This document shows, in pieces, positions 26,701 to 35,080 of a stretch of 64,000 nt of DNA; the stretch's first letter is position 1; each line of letters begins with the position of its first letter. Below the pieces are notes generated by a model, which was not told the origin of the DNA, ran no database searches, and was given only the letters and a program-made list of their open reading frames with translations. This DNA comes from an uncultured Collinsella sp. (GTDB lineage: Bacteria; Actinomycetota; Coriobacteriia; Coriobacteriales; Coriobacteriaceae): assembly GCA_900549745.1 (NCBI GenBank), contig URPJ01000012.1, forward strand, positions 1-64,000. Direction: 5' to 3'. The position numbers and the translations under genes are program-made.

Positions 26701-27482
26701 CCGGCAACAACTGCGAGTACGACAGCGCCCGCGCCTTCCGTGCCGCCGGTGCCGAGGCCGACACCTTCGTGATCAACAACCTCACGCCCGAGGCCGTCGC
26801 CGAGAGCACCCACGAGCTTGCCCGCCGCATCCGTGCAAGCCAGATCGTTATGATCCCCGGCGGCTTCTCGGGCGGCGACGAGCCCGACGGCTCTGCCAAG
26901 TTCATCACGGCGTTCTTCCGCGCTCCCGAGGTCACCGAGGCAGTCCGCGACCTGCTCAAGGCCCGCGATGGCCTGATGCTGGGCATCTGCAACGGCTTCC
27001 AGGCCCTGATCAAGCTCGGCCTGGTGCCCTACGGCGACATCGTCGACGCCACGCCCGATGCGCCCACGTTGACGTTCAACACCATCGGTCGCCACCAGAG
27101 CCGTCTGGTGCGCACCCGCATCTCGTCCAACTTGTCCCCGTGGCTGTCGCAGTGCAGCCTGGACGACCCCTATACCGTCGCCATCAGCCACGGCGAGGGC
27201 CGCTTTGTCGCCAATGACGAAGTGCTCGCCCAGCTGATCGCCAACGGCCAGGTCGCCACGCAGTACGTGGGCGAGAACGGCAAGCCCAGCATGGACCTTT
27301 CCGTCAACCCCAACGGCTCCGCACTCGCCATCGAGGGCATCACGAGCCCCGACGGCCGTGTCCTGGGCAAGATGGGCCATGCCGAGCGTCGCGGCGACAA
27401 CCTGTACTGCAACGTGCCCGAGCATGTCCCCGGCGACAAATTCATGCCGATCTTTGAGAGCGGCGTAGCCTACTTCGCTTAA
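23736..27482 (+). CDS. purL: Phosphoribosylformylglycinamidine synthase (single-chain PurL)
   Basis: A 1248-residue enzyme that converts FGAR and glutamine to FGAM in purine synthesis. It has the synthetase halves (SDHCRHTTFGT, ETHNHPTEIEPFGGAATCVGG, GGRTGRDGIGGATGSS, IGGKDSMSGSFED) followed by a C-terminal class I glutamine amidotransferase with the nucleophile in GICNGFQALIK and later His-Glu in SHGEGR. The length and style fit the large-form clade seen in Clostridia and Bacteroides rather than the three-part PurLQS of Bacillus. The ATG at 23736 is set by the N-terminus MVSRIYVEKK and AAGGCAGG; upstream in-frame codons are not needed. Confidence 0.96.
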   Translation: MVSRIYVEKKPGFDVEAQQLKGELTEILGIQGIEALRIINRYDVEGIDEELFRSCVPTVFSEPQVDVTYDELPASDGAVFAVEFLPGQFDQRADSASECVQLISQGERPAVRSAKVYMISGALDEAAIDAIKHYVVNPVEARIASLDLPETLYMETPEPQPVEVLDGFRKLDEAGLAAFIADRGLAMDEADIAFCQQYFRDEDRDPTITEIRVIDTYWSDHCRHTTFGTVLDDVTIDDAVVQQAFDRYMEMRHELGRDAKPVCLMDMGTIGAKYLKKTGVMTDVDESEEINACTVKVKVDVDGEDQDWLFLFKNETHNHPTEIEPFGGAATCVGGAIRDPLSGRSYVYQAMRVTGAGDPTVPVSETLEGKLPQRKLVTTAAAGYSSYGNQIGLATGQVNELYHPGYVAKRMEVGAVVGATPANHVRRECPAPTDKIILLGGRTGRDGIGGATGSSKTQNTESIETSGAEVQKGNAPVERKLQRLFRRGDACRLIKRCNDFGAGGVSVAVGELADGLYVDLDTVTKKYDGLDGTELAISESQERMACAVADGDVEEFMGYAAEENLEATVIAEVTAEPRMRMAWNGVAIVDLSREFLNSNGAPKHQVAHVCARSVWQPSWAGTTLAERMTSLVTDLNVASNKGLSERFDSTIGAATVLMPFGGKTQLTPSSAMVAKFPVGGETTTASAMAWGFNPYLMEADQFAGAYLSVVESIAKLVAAGFEHKRAYLSFQEYFERLRTEAERWGKPTAAVLGALMAQVDLGAGAIGGKDSMSGSFEDETGELNVPPTLISFAVAVGKAARAVSPEFKGLTHRVVRIAPATYGEDYRPDAQQLLAAFDAVEALTATGNALAISTPGYGCGAESLFKMCVGNQIGIELAEDVDVESLFTPLYGSFIVELAEDAELPEVADGVVVEPLGTTVEGYVIDTGSEVIELAELQEAWESGIEGVFAYRSAGETPEVETIDFRAKDIHVYGGAKIARPRVIIPVFPGNNCEYDSARAFRAAGAEADTFVINNLTPEAVAESTHELARRIRASQIVMIPGGFSGGDEPDGSAKFITAFFRAPEVTEAVRDLLKARDGLMLGICNGFQALIKLGLVPYGDIVDATPDAPTLTFNTIGRHQSRLVRTRISSNLSPWLSQCSLDDPYTVAISHGEGRFVANDEVLAQLIANGQVATQYVGENGKPSMDLSVNPNGSALAIEGITSPDGRVLGKMGHAERRGDNLYCNVPEHVPGDKFMPIFESGVAYFA

Positions 27483-27520
27483 TACGTTCCCATCGGGTAC
27501 AATCCCCTCGGGTAACAACA

Positions 27521-27556
27521 CCCGCCACCGGCACGCCCGGTGGCGGGTTCTTTTTT
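27521..27556 (+). terminator. Terminator of purL
   Basis: CCCGCCACCGG and its complement CCGGTGGCGGG pair around a short loop, followed by TTCTTTTTTG. Confidence 0.92.
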
Positions 27557-27583
27557 GCTTCGCGCGTATAGGAGAAGAACATC

Positions 27584-28519
27584 ATGGAAAGCCGCAAGCC
27601 GTATCTCGCCACCCTGCCCGGACTCATCCTGGGCTGCCTCGTTTGCTGCGCGCTCTGGGGGTCGGCTTTCCCCTGCATCAAAATCGGCTACGGCCTCTTT
27701 GGCATCCCGGCGCACGACAGCGCCTCGCAGCTGCTCTTCGCCGGTCTGCGCTTCACCCTTGCCGGCATGCTGGTCATTGTTGGCATGAGCGTGGCCCAGC
27801 GCCGTCCGCTCGTTCCGCAAGCGCGTGATATCAAGCCCATATGTATCCTGTCGCTCTTCCAGACTATCGGGCAGTACTTCTTTTTCTACCTGGGACTCTC
27901 GCGCGCCAGTGCCATGTCGAGTTCCATCATCGAGGCCAGCGCCAACTTCCTAGCCATCCTCTTTGCCGCTCTGGCGTTTCGCACCGAGAAGCTCAATACG
28001 GCCAAGGTGCTCGGCTGCGTACTGGGCTTTGCCGGCGTCGCGCTCGTCAACCTTTCGGGCGCGGACGGCACCTTTGGCTTTACGCTCGACGGCGAGGGTT
28101 TTATCCTGGCCTCCACCGTCGCGGGTGCCCTTTCGACCTGCCTGATCGGCATCTTCTCGCGCGAGCACGACGGCGTCTTGCTTGCCGGGTGGCAGTTCTT
28201 GGTCGGCGGCCTGGCCCTCACCGCCATCGGCTTTTTGATGGGTGGCGCGCTCTCCCCCACGGCGATTGCCCCCGCCATCACGCTCATCATCTACATGGCG
28301 CTTATCTCCGCGGTCGCCTACTCGCTGTGGTCGCGCCTGCTTGCCGTCAACCCCGTCAGCCGCGTCTCGGTCTTTGGGTTTATGAACCCCGTCTTTGGTG
28401 TGCTGCTGAGCGCGCTACTGCTCGGCGAGGGTGCTGGCACGAGCCCCGTTACCGTCATCGTTGCCCTGCTATTGGTCTGCGGCGGCATCATCATCGTCAA
28501 CAAACCCAAAAAAGCCTAG
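27584..28519 (+). CDS. EamA/DMT family transporter
   Basis: A 311-residue protein with ten predicted membrane segments in two EamA repeats (ALWGSAFPCIKIGYG in the first, MALISAVAYSLWSRLL and NPVFGVLLSALLLGEG in the second). Such transporters export amino acids or other metabolites; the substrate is not visible. AGGAG precedes the ATG. It lies close behind the purL terminator and may have its own promoter. The C-terminus ends in a short basic tail. Confidence 0.88.
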   Translation: MESRKPYLATLPGLILGCLVCCALWGSAFPCIKIGYGLFGIPAHDSASQLLFAGLRFTLAGMLVIVGMSVAQRRPLVPQARDIKPICILSLFQTIGQYFFFYLGLSRASAMSSSIIEASANFLAILFAALAFRTEKLNTAKVLGCVLGFAGVALVNLSGADGTFGFTLDGEGFILASTVAGALSTCLIGIFSREHDGVLLAGWQFLVGGLALTAIGFLMGGALSPTAIAPAITLIIYMALISAVAYSLWSRLLAVNPVSRVSVFGFMNPVFGVLLSALLLGEGAGTSPVTVIVALLLVCGGIIIVNKPKKA

Positions 28520-28620
28520 CGAGCTACCCTTATTTAGCAGAGAGGATTCACATACTTTAGCTTAATGGAGTACATCAGTGAGCTGAGGGCCGCCACGCAC
28601 GCAAGCGTGCACCCCTTTTC

Positions 28621-29763
28621 CTAGCGTATCTGGACGCCGGCTTTCTTTTTCTCGGCCTTGACGCGGTAGAGCTCCGCATCGGCAGCGCGAAGTAAGTCTT
28701 GCCAGGTATCAACACTATCGCCGACCCGCGCGTAACCGATGGACATCCGCAATGCATACGGCACCTCGGCACGAGCGAGCTCGTCGTTAATCGCCGAACA
28801 CAGGTCTATGATGTCCTGTTCCGCCGCAGCCTTCTGGAGCACCACGAACTCATCGCCGCCATAACGTGCGATAAAACCACCAGACGCCGAGCAGACCTCT
28901 TTGAGCGTAGCAGATATGACCTGGAGAGCATGGTCGCCCTCCACATGTCCATAGCGATCGTTAATCAGCTTAAAGCCGTCGGCGTCCATCATAAGCAGAT
29001 ACACATCATCGGCCTGATCAGCACCCGAGAACAGCGACAGCATATAGGTCTCAAAACGGTTGCGATTGTTAAGGCCAGTCAACGGGTCGGTCGAGATCAG
29101 CTGCTCCTGACAGATGATATAGAGCAGCAACATGCTAATCATTATGCCGACACAAAGGCCAGGCACCGAGTATACGATCTGAAAGGTACCGCCCACCAGA
29201 GCGGGAACCGCAAAAAAGGCGAGGGTGCGATAAATGGCCTTCTTTTGCAGGCTTTCGACTTTTCGAGCCTGAATAAAGGCATGCAAGGACGTATATATGA
29301 CGTAGCAGTAGCTAACGATAGGCTGAATCATATAAAGCGCTCCGCGACGATATACGCCCCGCGCATCGATATAGAACATAGCGTGCGTCCAGTAGCTGGT
29401 AAATGCCAGAACGACCACCAATGCGGTTGGCAACGTTAAAAGTACCACCCTATAGGGCGTGGTCAGGAGCCGTGAGCCCTGCATCGTCTCGGAATAGAAA
29501 AACCAAATGAGGCACGCGATGGCGAACAGCGAAAACGAAACCGCGTTGGAAATCCAGTTGGCCGTGATGCCTACAGGAGTGCTCACGCCGTCCGAGAGCG
29601 TCCAGATCATATCGAAGAAAATGTAGGCAGCAGACGTGTAGCCCAGCATGCTAAACAAAAGCTGCTGGGTGCTCGAGAACAGGGAGCGACGGCTTCGTAC
29701 GGCAAGTCCGATAAGAATAATCATGCACAGCAGGAATATCTCGATCTTGAGTGCCTTTACCAC
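28621..29763 (-). CDS. Membrane-bound diguanylate cyclase (GGDEF)
   Basis: A protein of about 380 residues: seven hydrophobic segments in residues 1-210, then a GGDEF domain opening DPLTGLNNRNRFE, with MDADGFKLINDRYGH and the active-site RYGGDEFVVL. The intact GGDEF implies synthesis of cyclic di-GMP from GTP at the membrane, probably under an unknown signal sensed by the membrane part. No PAS, HAMP or EAL part is seen. GTG at 29763 has GGGAGGG seven bases upstream; the frame opens at a TTG further out. It is alone, downstream of kdgT. Confidence 0.88.
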   Translation of the reverse strand: MVKALKIEIFLLCMIILIGLAVRSRRSLFSSTQQLLFSMLGYTSAAYIFFDMIWTLSDGVSTPVGITANWISNAVSFSLFAIACLIWFFYSETMQGSRLLTTPYRVVLLTLPTALVVVLAFTSYWTHAMFYIDARGVYRRGALYMIQPIVSYCYVIYTSLHAFIQARKVESLQKKAIYRTLAFFAVPALVGGTFQIVYSVPGLCVGIMISMLLLYIICQEQLISTDPLTGLNNRNRFETYMLSLFSGADQADDVYLLMMDADGFKLINDRYGHVEGDHALQVISATLKEVCSASGGFIARYGGDEFVVLQKAAAEQDIIDLCSAINDELARAEVPYALRMSIGYARVGDSVDTWQDLLRAADAELYRVKAEKKKAGVQIR

Positions 29764-29828
29764 TAGACGCCCTCCCTTCAATATCCAAGTGGCCAGAATC
29801 GCCCAATTCGAATCTGGGCAACAAACAC

Positions 29829-29852
29829 CCCCTACTCCGCAGGAGTAAGGGG
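29829..29852 (-). terminator. Hairpin after kdgT
   Basis: CCCC-TTACTCC-TGC-GGAGTA-GGGG on the minus strand, followed by TGTTTGTT. It lies 100 bases past the kdgT stop and before the cyclase gene. Confidence 0.55.
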
Positions 29853-29951
29853 AATAATAGCAGAGCGACCGAACGTCACTGCAAGACAGCTCTCGTTCGG
29901 GCGCTCAAACGGCGCGAGTTGCACGCCGGAATCATTGATGGGTATCGATTG

Positions 29952-30974
29952 CTACTCGCCATCGATGTCGGTCGCGACAGCCTCTTCGATGGCCTCGACA
30001 CCGGCAGGCGACAGGTCTTCCTTGCTCTGGCAGAACTTCTTATCGACCCAGCCGGTCAGAATCGGGGCCATGATTGCCGTGATGATGACGGCAGTGGCGA
30101 TCTGCGCATACGCGGTGGGCGCAAGCTCGGCATAGCGCGGAGCGACCTCGGCGAGGGCGACCGGCGTGGTCATGGCCGTGCCGGCAATGGTGGAACATGC
30201 CACAGCCGCCTTACCATTGCCGCCACACAGGCGCTCGAAGGCAAAGGTAATGGGACCGACGATAAAGAGCGTGATGAGGCCCAGCAGGATGCCCGAAATG
30301 CCACCGGCGATGAAGCTCGAAAGGCTCATGGACGCACCGAGCTGAAAACCAATTACAGCGATCGCGGGATTGGCGCCGGGAACCAGCAGGTTCTTGATAA
30401 ACGGGAACAAGTTGCCCAGGACCATGCCGATAACAAGCGGCAGGATGGATCCGATGATGGTGCCGACGGGGATGTTGGCGAGACCCGAAACACCAAGGAT
30501 GATCATCGTGACGGCGGGGCCGGCCGTAAAGAACAGGATACCGACAGCGCCCTGCTCGGACTCATCGCCGAACTCGCCCATGATGCCCGTATAGAGCGCC
30601 ATGTTGCAAAACGTAATGCCGCCGATGATGGAAACCGAGCTCAGGCCTAAAAAGTTATCGTTAAAGAAGTACGCGACGCCCAGACCCAGCGCGGCTGCCA
30701 CTACAAGCTTAGGAATCAGCACGACGATGCCGGTCTTGATGGCGCCCGGCGTGGACTTAAAGCTGATGCCGGCGCCCACGAACAGCAAGATCGCGGCAAC
30801 GATGGTGTTGGAGCCGCCGCGGCAGGCAGCCGTAAAGAAGCCGCCGACCTCAAAGACCTGCGGGCAGAAGGTATTGAGCAAAAGGCCGACGATCATCGGA
30901 TAGATCATGATGTCGCCCGGGATGCGCGGTACCTTGAATTTCTTTTGCTCGCTGGCGGTCGCTTCCTGTGCCAT
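29952..30974 (-). CDS. kdgT: 2-keto-3-deoxygluconate permease
   Basis: A 340-residue membrane protein with about ten hydrophobic segments that matches the KdgT family: FKVPRIPGDIMIYPMIVGLL at the start, LFVGAGISFKSTPGA, and VACSTIAGTAMTTPVALAE. The family imports 2-keto-3-deoxygluconate, a pectin or alginate breakdown product, with protons. No kdgK or kdgA lies nearby, so the link to that pathway rests on family only. The ATG at 30974 follows GGGGG. Confidence 0.88.
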   Translation of the reverse strand: MAQEATASEQKKFKVPRIPGDIMIYPMIVGLLLNTFCPQVFEVGGFFTAACRGGSNTIVAAILLFVGAGISFKSTPGAIKTGIVVLIPKLVVAAALGLGVAYFFNDNFLGLSSVSIIGGITFCNMALYTGIMGEFGDESEQGAVGILFFTAGPAVTMIILGVSGLANIPVGTIIGSILPLVIGMVLGNLFPFIKNLLVPGANPAIAVIGFQLGASMSLSSFIAGGISGILLGLITLFIVGPITFAFERLCGGNGKAAVACSTIAGTAMTTPVALAEVAPRYAELAPTAYAQIATAVIITAIMAPILTGWVDKKFCQSKEDLSPAGVEAIEEAVATDIDGE

Positions 30975-31115
30975 GAAACCCCCATTTCCGCTGACGCAGA
31001 ACAAAAGCCCACGTCACGCTTTGCTACAGTAAAGTTTGACCATGGTACCAGAAGAAGCAGACCGCCTCGGTGAGAAATTCGATTCGTTAGGCCGGGACGA
31101 TAACGCGTCCTGCTC

Positions 31116-31439
31116 CTATACGAGGCTCAAAACGATATAGAACACGATGCCCGAAACGCAGCACCACAACATCGACTTTGTCTTGATTGCCACCGCCACG
31201 ACGCCGGTGGCCGCAATCCAGGGAACCAAGGCAGGCCAGAGTCCCGCGTCGAACGCGCCGGGGTTCACCAAGTCGTTGGCGACCAGCGCGGCAAAGGCAG
31301 CGGGCGGGATATAGCCCAGGGCCTCGGTAATGCGGGGCGACAGGGTCCGCCCGCGCAAGGCGAACGCCGGCGCGATGCGAAAGAACGCGATAGCAGCCCA
31401 CGACGACAGCCACAGAACCAAGAACTCGTTAGCGGGCAT
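31116..31439 (-). CDS. azlD: Branched-chain amino acid exporter small subunit AzlD
   Basis: A 107-residue protein with four hydrophobic segments (PANEFLVLWLSSWAAIAFF, PPAAFAALVANDL, WPALVPWIAATGVVAVAIKT, CVSGIVFYIVLSLV). It has AzlD length and always accompanies AzlC; together they export branched-chain amino acids or analogues. The ATG at 31439 lies inside the end of azlC (11-base overlap) with AGAGGTG upstream, so the two are translationally coupled. Confidence 0.87.
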   Translation of the reverse strand: MPANEFLVLWLSSWAAIAFFRIAPAFALRGRTLSPRITEALGYIPPAAFAALVANDLVNPGAFDAGLWPALVPWIAATGVVAVAIKTKSMLWCCVSGIVFYIVLSLV

Positions 31440-32121
31440 CGCGGGCACCTCTTCCGTCAAATACAGCATCGCACGCCAGCGCAATGGCAATGCCGACCAC
31501 GACGCTTGCCGGCACGGCAATATTCGCGAGGCCCAAGAACTTGCATACGGCGACGGACACCGCGCCCGAAACCGCCGCGACAACGTTACCGCGCGACAGC
31601 CGCTGCGAAAAGAGCAGGCAGATAAAGAGCGAGGTGCAGACAAAGGCTGCAATGGCGGTGGGAACATCGACAACGGCGCCGACGATGGCGCCCATCGTAC
31701 ACGAAACGCCCCATGTTGCGATGAGGATTACGTTGAGCACAAAGGACTCGCGCGGGCCCCAATCCTCCCCTTCAACCAACTTGGCAAGCGAGATGCCATA
31801 TGCCTCCTCGGTAAGTGTCGCGGCAACAGCCAGCGTCTGACGCTTCGAGGCACCCGTCAGATGCGGCGCGATCGATGCCGAGTAAAGCGCAAAGCGCGAG
31901 GAGATGGCAGCAACGCTCGCGACGATCGATGCTGCAGGCACGCCCGCCAGCCACAGGTTGCAGATCATAAACTGGCCGCTGCCCGTCACAAACGTGCTGC
32001 TCAGGGCAAAGACCATCCAGGGTTCCATTCCCGTCTGCCCCATGATCATTCCGCACGGCGCGCCTATTGCAACATAGGTAAGCATCACTGGCCAGACGAT
32101 TTTAAAGATCCTAAGGACCAT
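31429..32121 (-). CDS. azlC: Branched-chain amino acid exporter large subunit AzlC
   Basis: About 230 residues with the AzlC membrane core: IGAPCGMIMGQTG, SSTFVTGSGQFMICNL and ISSRFALYSASIAPHL, then LTEEAYGI. It forms an efflux pair with AzlD. The open frame goes back to 32355, but the ATG at 32121 has GGGAG and gives the family N-terminus. Together with the liv importer this organism has both import and export routes for branched-chain amino acids. Confidence 0.88.
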   Translation of the reverse strand: MVLRIFKIVWPVMLTYVAIGAPCGMIMGQTGMEPWMVFALSSTFVTGSGQFMICNLWLAGVPAASIVASVAAISSRFALYSASIAPHLTGASKRQTLAVAATLTEEAYGISLAKLVEGEDWGPRESFVLNVILIATWGVSCTMGAIVGAVVDVPTAIAAFVCTSLFICLLFSQRLSRGNVVAAVSGAVSVAVCKFLGLANIAVPASVVVGIAIALACDAVFDGRGARDAR

Positions 32122-32247
32122 GCCACTCCCATTCTGGTAAGTCGTCTGCAGCGCGCCTCGCAACGCAGCAGAAATATCAACCGGTGGCAATAAAGTTCGC
32201 CTACAATTGCCACCGGATCGAAAGACACAACTTTTTAGGAAGTCATT

Positions 32248-33060
32248 ATGACAGCTATCGATCGAGACCGGGCGCGCGCGGCCTTCAAAAGCTACACCGA
32301 TGCCTACGACGCCACCAACCCACGCATCGCGCTCAAAATCGAGCATACGTACCACGTGGCCGAGGCATGCGATGCCGTAGCGCGCGAGCAGGGCTGGTCG
32401 TCAGAAGATATTGACTTGGCATGGCTTTGCGGCCTGCTACACGATATGGGCCGCTTTGAGCAGCTGCGGCGCTGGGACACCTTTAAGGACGCCGAGAGCA
32501 TGAGCCATGCAACACTGGGCGTCGAGGTCCTCTTTGGCGAGAATCCCGCCGATGCACCCGCCGTAACGAGCATCCGCGACTTTATCGATGACCCGGTAGA
32601 AGATGAGCTCATCCGAGCGAGCATTGCCTATCACAGCGATTTCCGTCTACCCGCACAGCTCGACGAGCGCACGCGGAGCTTCTGCGATATCGTGCGCGAT
32701 GGTGACAAGATCGACATTATGCGCACCATCGCCGACAGCACCGTCGAGACCATCCTTAAGGTGGATGAGGACACGTTTCTCGCCAGCCACTTCTCGGCAC
32801 CGACGCTGGCCGCCTTTGACGAGCACCGCTGCGTCACGCGCGATGAGCGCGATGAGCCCGCCGACTTCTTGGTGGGGCTTATCTGCTTTATGTTTGAGCT
32901 CGTCTATCCGGCAAGCCGCGCGCTGGCGCGCGAGCAGGGCGATATCTACCGCCTGCTCAACGCGCCCTTTGGCATTGCACGGCCTTTTAGCGACCCCACC
33001 ACGCAAGCGACCTGGGAGCGCCTAAAGAACGAGATGCGCACCTGGCTGGCGCGCGCCTAG
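32248..33060 (+). CDS. HD domain phosphohydrolase
   Basis: A 270-residue soluble protein with an HD-type metal hydrolase site: H at KIEHTYHVAE, the His-Asp pair in LLHDMGRFEQ (about residue 65), a further His in SIAYHSDF and Asp in VRDGDKIDIM. Families with this arrangement hydrolyse nucleotides or phosphate esters; the substrate here is not known. AGGAAG precedes the ATG. It diverges from azlCD and ends four bases into the etfA 3' end (convergent overlap). Confidence 0.82.
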   Translation: MTAIDRDRARAAFKSYTDAYDATNPRIALKIEHTYHVAEACDAVAREQGWSSEDIDLAWLCGLLHDMGRFEQLRRWDTFKDAESMSHATLGVEVLFGENPADAPAVTSIRDFIDDPVEDELIRASIAYHSDFRLPAQLDERTRSFCDIVRDGDKIDIMRTIADSTVETILKVDEDTFLASHFSAPTLAAFDEHRCVTRDERDEPADFLVGLICFMFELVYPASRALAREQGDIYRLLNAPFGIARPFSDPTTQATWERLKNEMRTWLARA

Positions 33061-34262
33061 CGCTCAAGCTGAGCTAGGAGCTCCTCAACGACCTCGACAG
33101 CGTCACCGACAACTTTGTACTGCGCAGCGCCGAAAATGGGGGCATCCGGGTCCTCGTTGATGGCGACAATGCACTCCGCCCCACCGATGCCGGCGAGATG
33201 CTGGATAGCACCCGAGACACCGATGCTCACGAGGAGCTTGGGCGAGACCGATACACCCGTCTGGCCAATTTGGTGGCGATACTCCAACCAGCCTGCCTCC
33301 ACAATGGGACGCGTGCAACCAAGCTCGGCACCCAGGGCATCGGCGAGCTTTCGTATCAGGGGCAGATTCTTCTTGGAGCCGATGCCGCGGCCCACCACGA
33401 CCAGACGCTCGGCATCGGCAATCGATGCCTGCTGCCCCCACTCCTCGGCGGGAATCGAGATCTCGACACGGGCCTTAACGTCTTCCGCAAGCATCACCTG
33501 GGTGATCGTGCTGGAGCGGCTATAGTCAAACTCGGGCGCCTTAAAGATACCGGGGCGCACCGTTGCCATCTGCGGACGGTGGTTGGGGCAAATGATGGTG
33601 GCCATCAAGTTGCCACCAAACGCCGGGCGCGTCTGCTGCAGCAAGCCCGTCTCCGTATCCATCGAAAGCACGGTGCAGTCAGCCGTGAGGCCCGTCTGCA
33701 GGCGCACGGCAACGCCAGGCGCCAGCTCGCGGCCAAACGCGGTCGCGCCGTACAGAATTGCCTCGGGCTTGCGCTCGGCCACCAAATCGCAGATCAGCCG
33801 GGCGTAGACCTCCGCATCGTTCTGGCGCAGGCGCTCGTCGCGACACACTAGGACCTCGTCCGCGCCGGCACAAACCAGGTGTTCGAGGTCCCCGAGCGAG
33901 TCCTCGGGGCTCATGCCGACCAGTGCCACCAGACGGCAGCCGCGGGCATCGGCAAGCTCGCGCCCCTTGCCCATGAGCTCGTAGGCCACAGGAGCCACGG
34001 CGTCGTGCTCGTCAGTCTGCACGAAGACCCAAATGTCTCGATATGCGTCAAGGTCTACCGCACCGGCGGCCTCGTCGCGCTCGATCGAGATGGCGTTGAC
34101 GGGGCAGGCGTCGACGCACCCGCCACACAGGATACAGCCGTCGGTTACGCGGGCACAGCGATTGGGGCGCTCGCCCTCCACCACAATGCCGCCCGAGGCG
34201 CAGGCGCGAACGCAGCGACCACAGCCGATGCAGGCTTCGCTATCGATAATCAGCCCGCTCAT
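33057..34262 (-). CDS. etfA: Electron transfer flavoprotein alpha subunit with ferredoxin domain
   Basis: A 401-residue EtfA carrying an N-terminal pair of [4Fe-4S] motifs: CIGCGRCVRAC (residue 11 on) and CILCGGCVDACP (residue 43 on). The remainder is Etf alpha with the FAD part VVGRGIGSKKNL and VSGAIQHLAGI...AINEDPDAPIF. The ferredoxin extension is the mark of the LctC-type subunit of electron-bifurcating lactate dehydrogenase. It is last in an operon with etfB and the FAD dehydrogenase, whose ends almost touch. Confidence 0.93.
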   Translation of the reverse strand: MSGLIIDSEACIGCGRCVRACASGGIVVEGERPNRCARVTDGCILCGGCVDACPVNAISIERDEAAGAVDLDAYRDIWVFVQTDEHDAVAPVAYELMGKGRELADARGCRLVALVGMSPEDSLGDLEHLVCAGADEVLVCRDERLRQNDAEVYARLICDLVAERKPEAILYGATAFGRELAPGVAVRLQTGLTADCTVLSMDTETGLLQQTRPAFGGNLMATIICPNHRPQMATVRPGIFKAPEFDYSRSSTITQVMLAEDVKARVEISIPAEEWGQQASIADAERLVVVGRGIGSKKNLPLIRKLADALGAELGCTRPIVEAGWLEYRHQIGQTGVSVSPKLLVSIGVSGAIQHLAGIGGAECIVAINEDPDAPIFGAAQYKVVGDAVEVVEELLAQLER

Positions 34263-35078
34263 CTATGCCATCCCCTCGATAATCTTGGCAAGTTTTACCG
34301 CCTGCTCGGACGCCGTTCCCTCAACGGCGTCGCACGTTTGGTCACGGTCGGGCACAAACGAGCGCACGACCTGCGTCGGTGATCCGGCAAGGCCGCAACG
34401 CGAAGGATCGGCGTTTACGTCGGCAGCGCTGGCCACGCGCACGTCTGCATCCTCGGCCGCGCGAATACCGGCAATGCTCGGCATGCGCAGCTGGCCAATC
34501 TCCTTGGCGGTCGTCATCGCACACGGCATCTCCAGGCACACCGTCTCCTCGCCGGCATCGCAGCCGTGGACGAGCGCCAGCGAGCCACACGTCGTAAATC
34601 CCGCGCTCTGCACACAGCTCACGTCGGTCACGCAGGGGATCCCAAAGGCGCCGGCCAGCTCGGGGCCGATCTGGGCCGTATCGCCGTCCACTGCCATCTT
34701 GCCGCAGATGAGCAGGTCAAAGTCCTCATCGAGTGCCTCGATGCCGCATTTGAGGGCATAGGTGGTGGCTAGGGTATCGGCGCCCGCAAAGGCTCGGTCG
34801 GTCAGCAGCAGCGCGTCGTCGGCACCGCGGGCGATGCAGTCGCGCAGCAGCGATTCGGTCGCGGGGATGCCCATCGACACCACCGTCACACGCACGTCCA
34901 TGCCAAAGCCGATAAAGTCGTCCTTCAGCGCTAGCGCACATTCGAGGGCACTTGCATCGAAGGGATTAATGACCGCCTGCTTGCCATCACGCACGATAGT
35001 ATTGGTCTTGGGGTCCATCTTGACCTCGGTGCTTCCGGGCACCGCCTTGACGCATACCACCATATGGAAATCACTCAT
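34263..35078 (-). CDS. etfB: Electron transfer flavoprotein beta subunit
   Basis: A 271-residue Etf beta. It opens MVVCVKAVPGSTEVKMDPKT with NPFDASALECALAL, and has CGKMAVDGDTAQIGPELA and MPCAMTTAKEI, all family features of the AMP- or FAD-binding subunit; bifurcating Etfs hold a second FAD here. The ATG at 35078 lies after the lctD stop with GGGGG upstream. It abuts etfA directly. Forms a heterodimer with EtfA. Confidence 0.93.
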   Translation of the reverse strand: MSDFHMVVCVKAVPGSTEVKMDPKTNTIVRDGKQAVINPFDASALECALALKDDFIGFGMDVRVTVVSMGIPATESLLRDCIARGADDALLLTDRAFAGADTLATTYALKCGIEALDEDFDLLICGKMAVDGDTAQIGPELAGAFGIPCVTDVSCVQSAGFTTCGSLALVHGCDAGEETVCLEMPCAMTTAKEIGQLRMPSIAGIRAAEDADVRVASAADVNADPSRCGLAGSPTQVVRSFVPDRDQTCDAVEGTASEQAVKLAKIIEGMA

Positions 35079-35080
35079 CT

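Noticed and set aside
23718..27521. 1267-codon open frame on the minus strand
   Set aside because: It is the antisense of purL; composition follows the GC-rich codon pattern of purL and no motif is present.
28521..28620. Hairpin GCACGC/GCGTGC after the EamA gene
   Set aside because: Short stem, no clear T-run; too weak to call a terminator.
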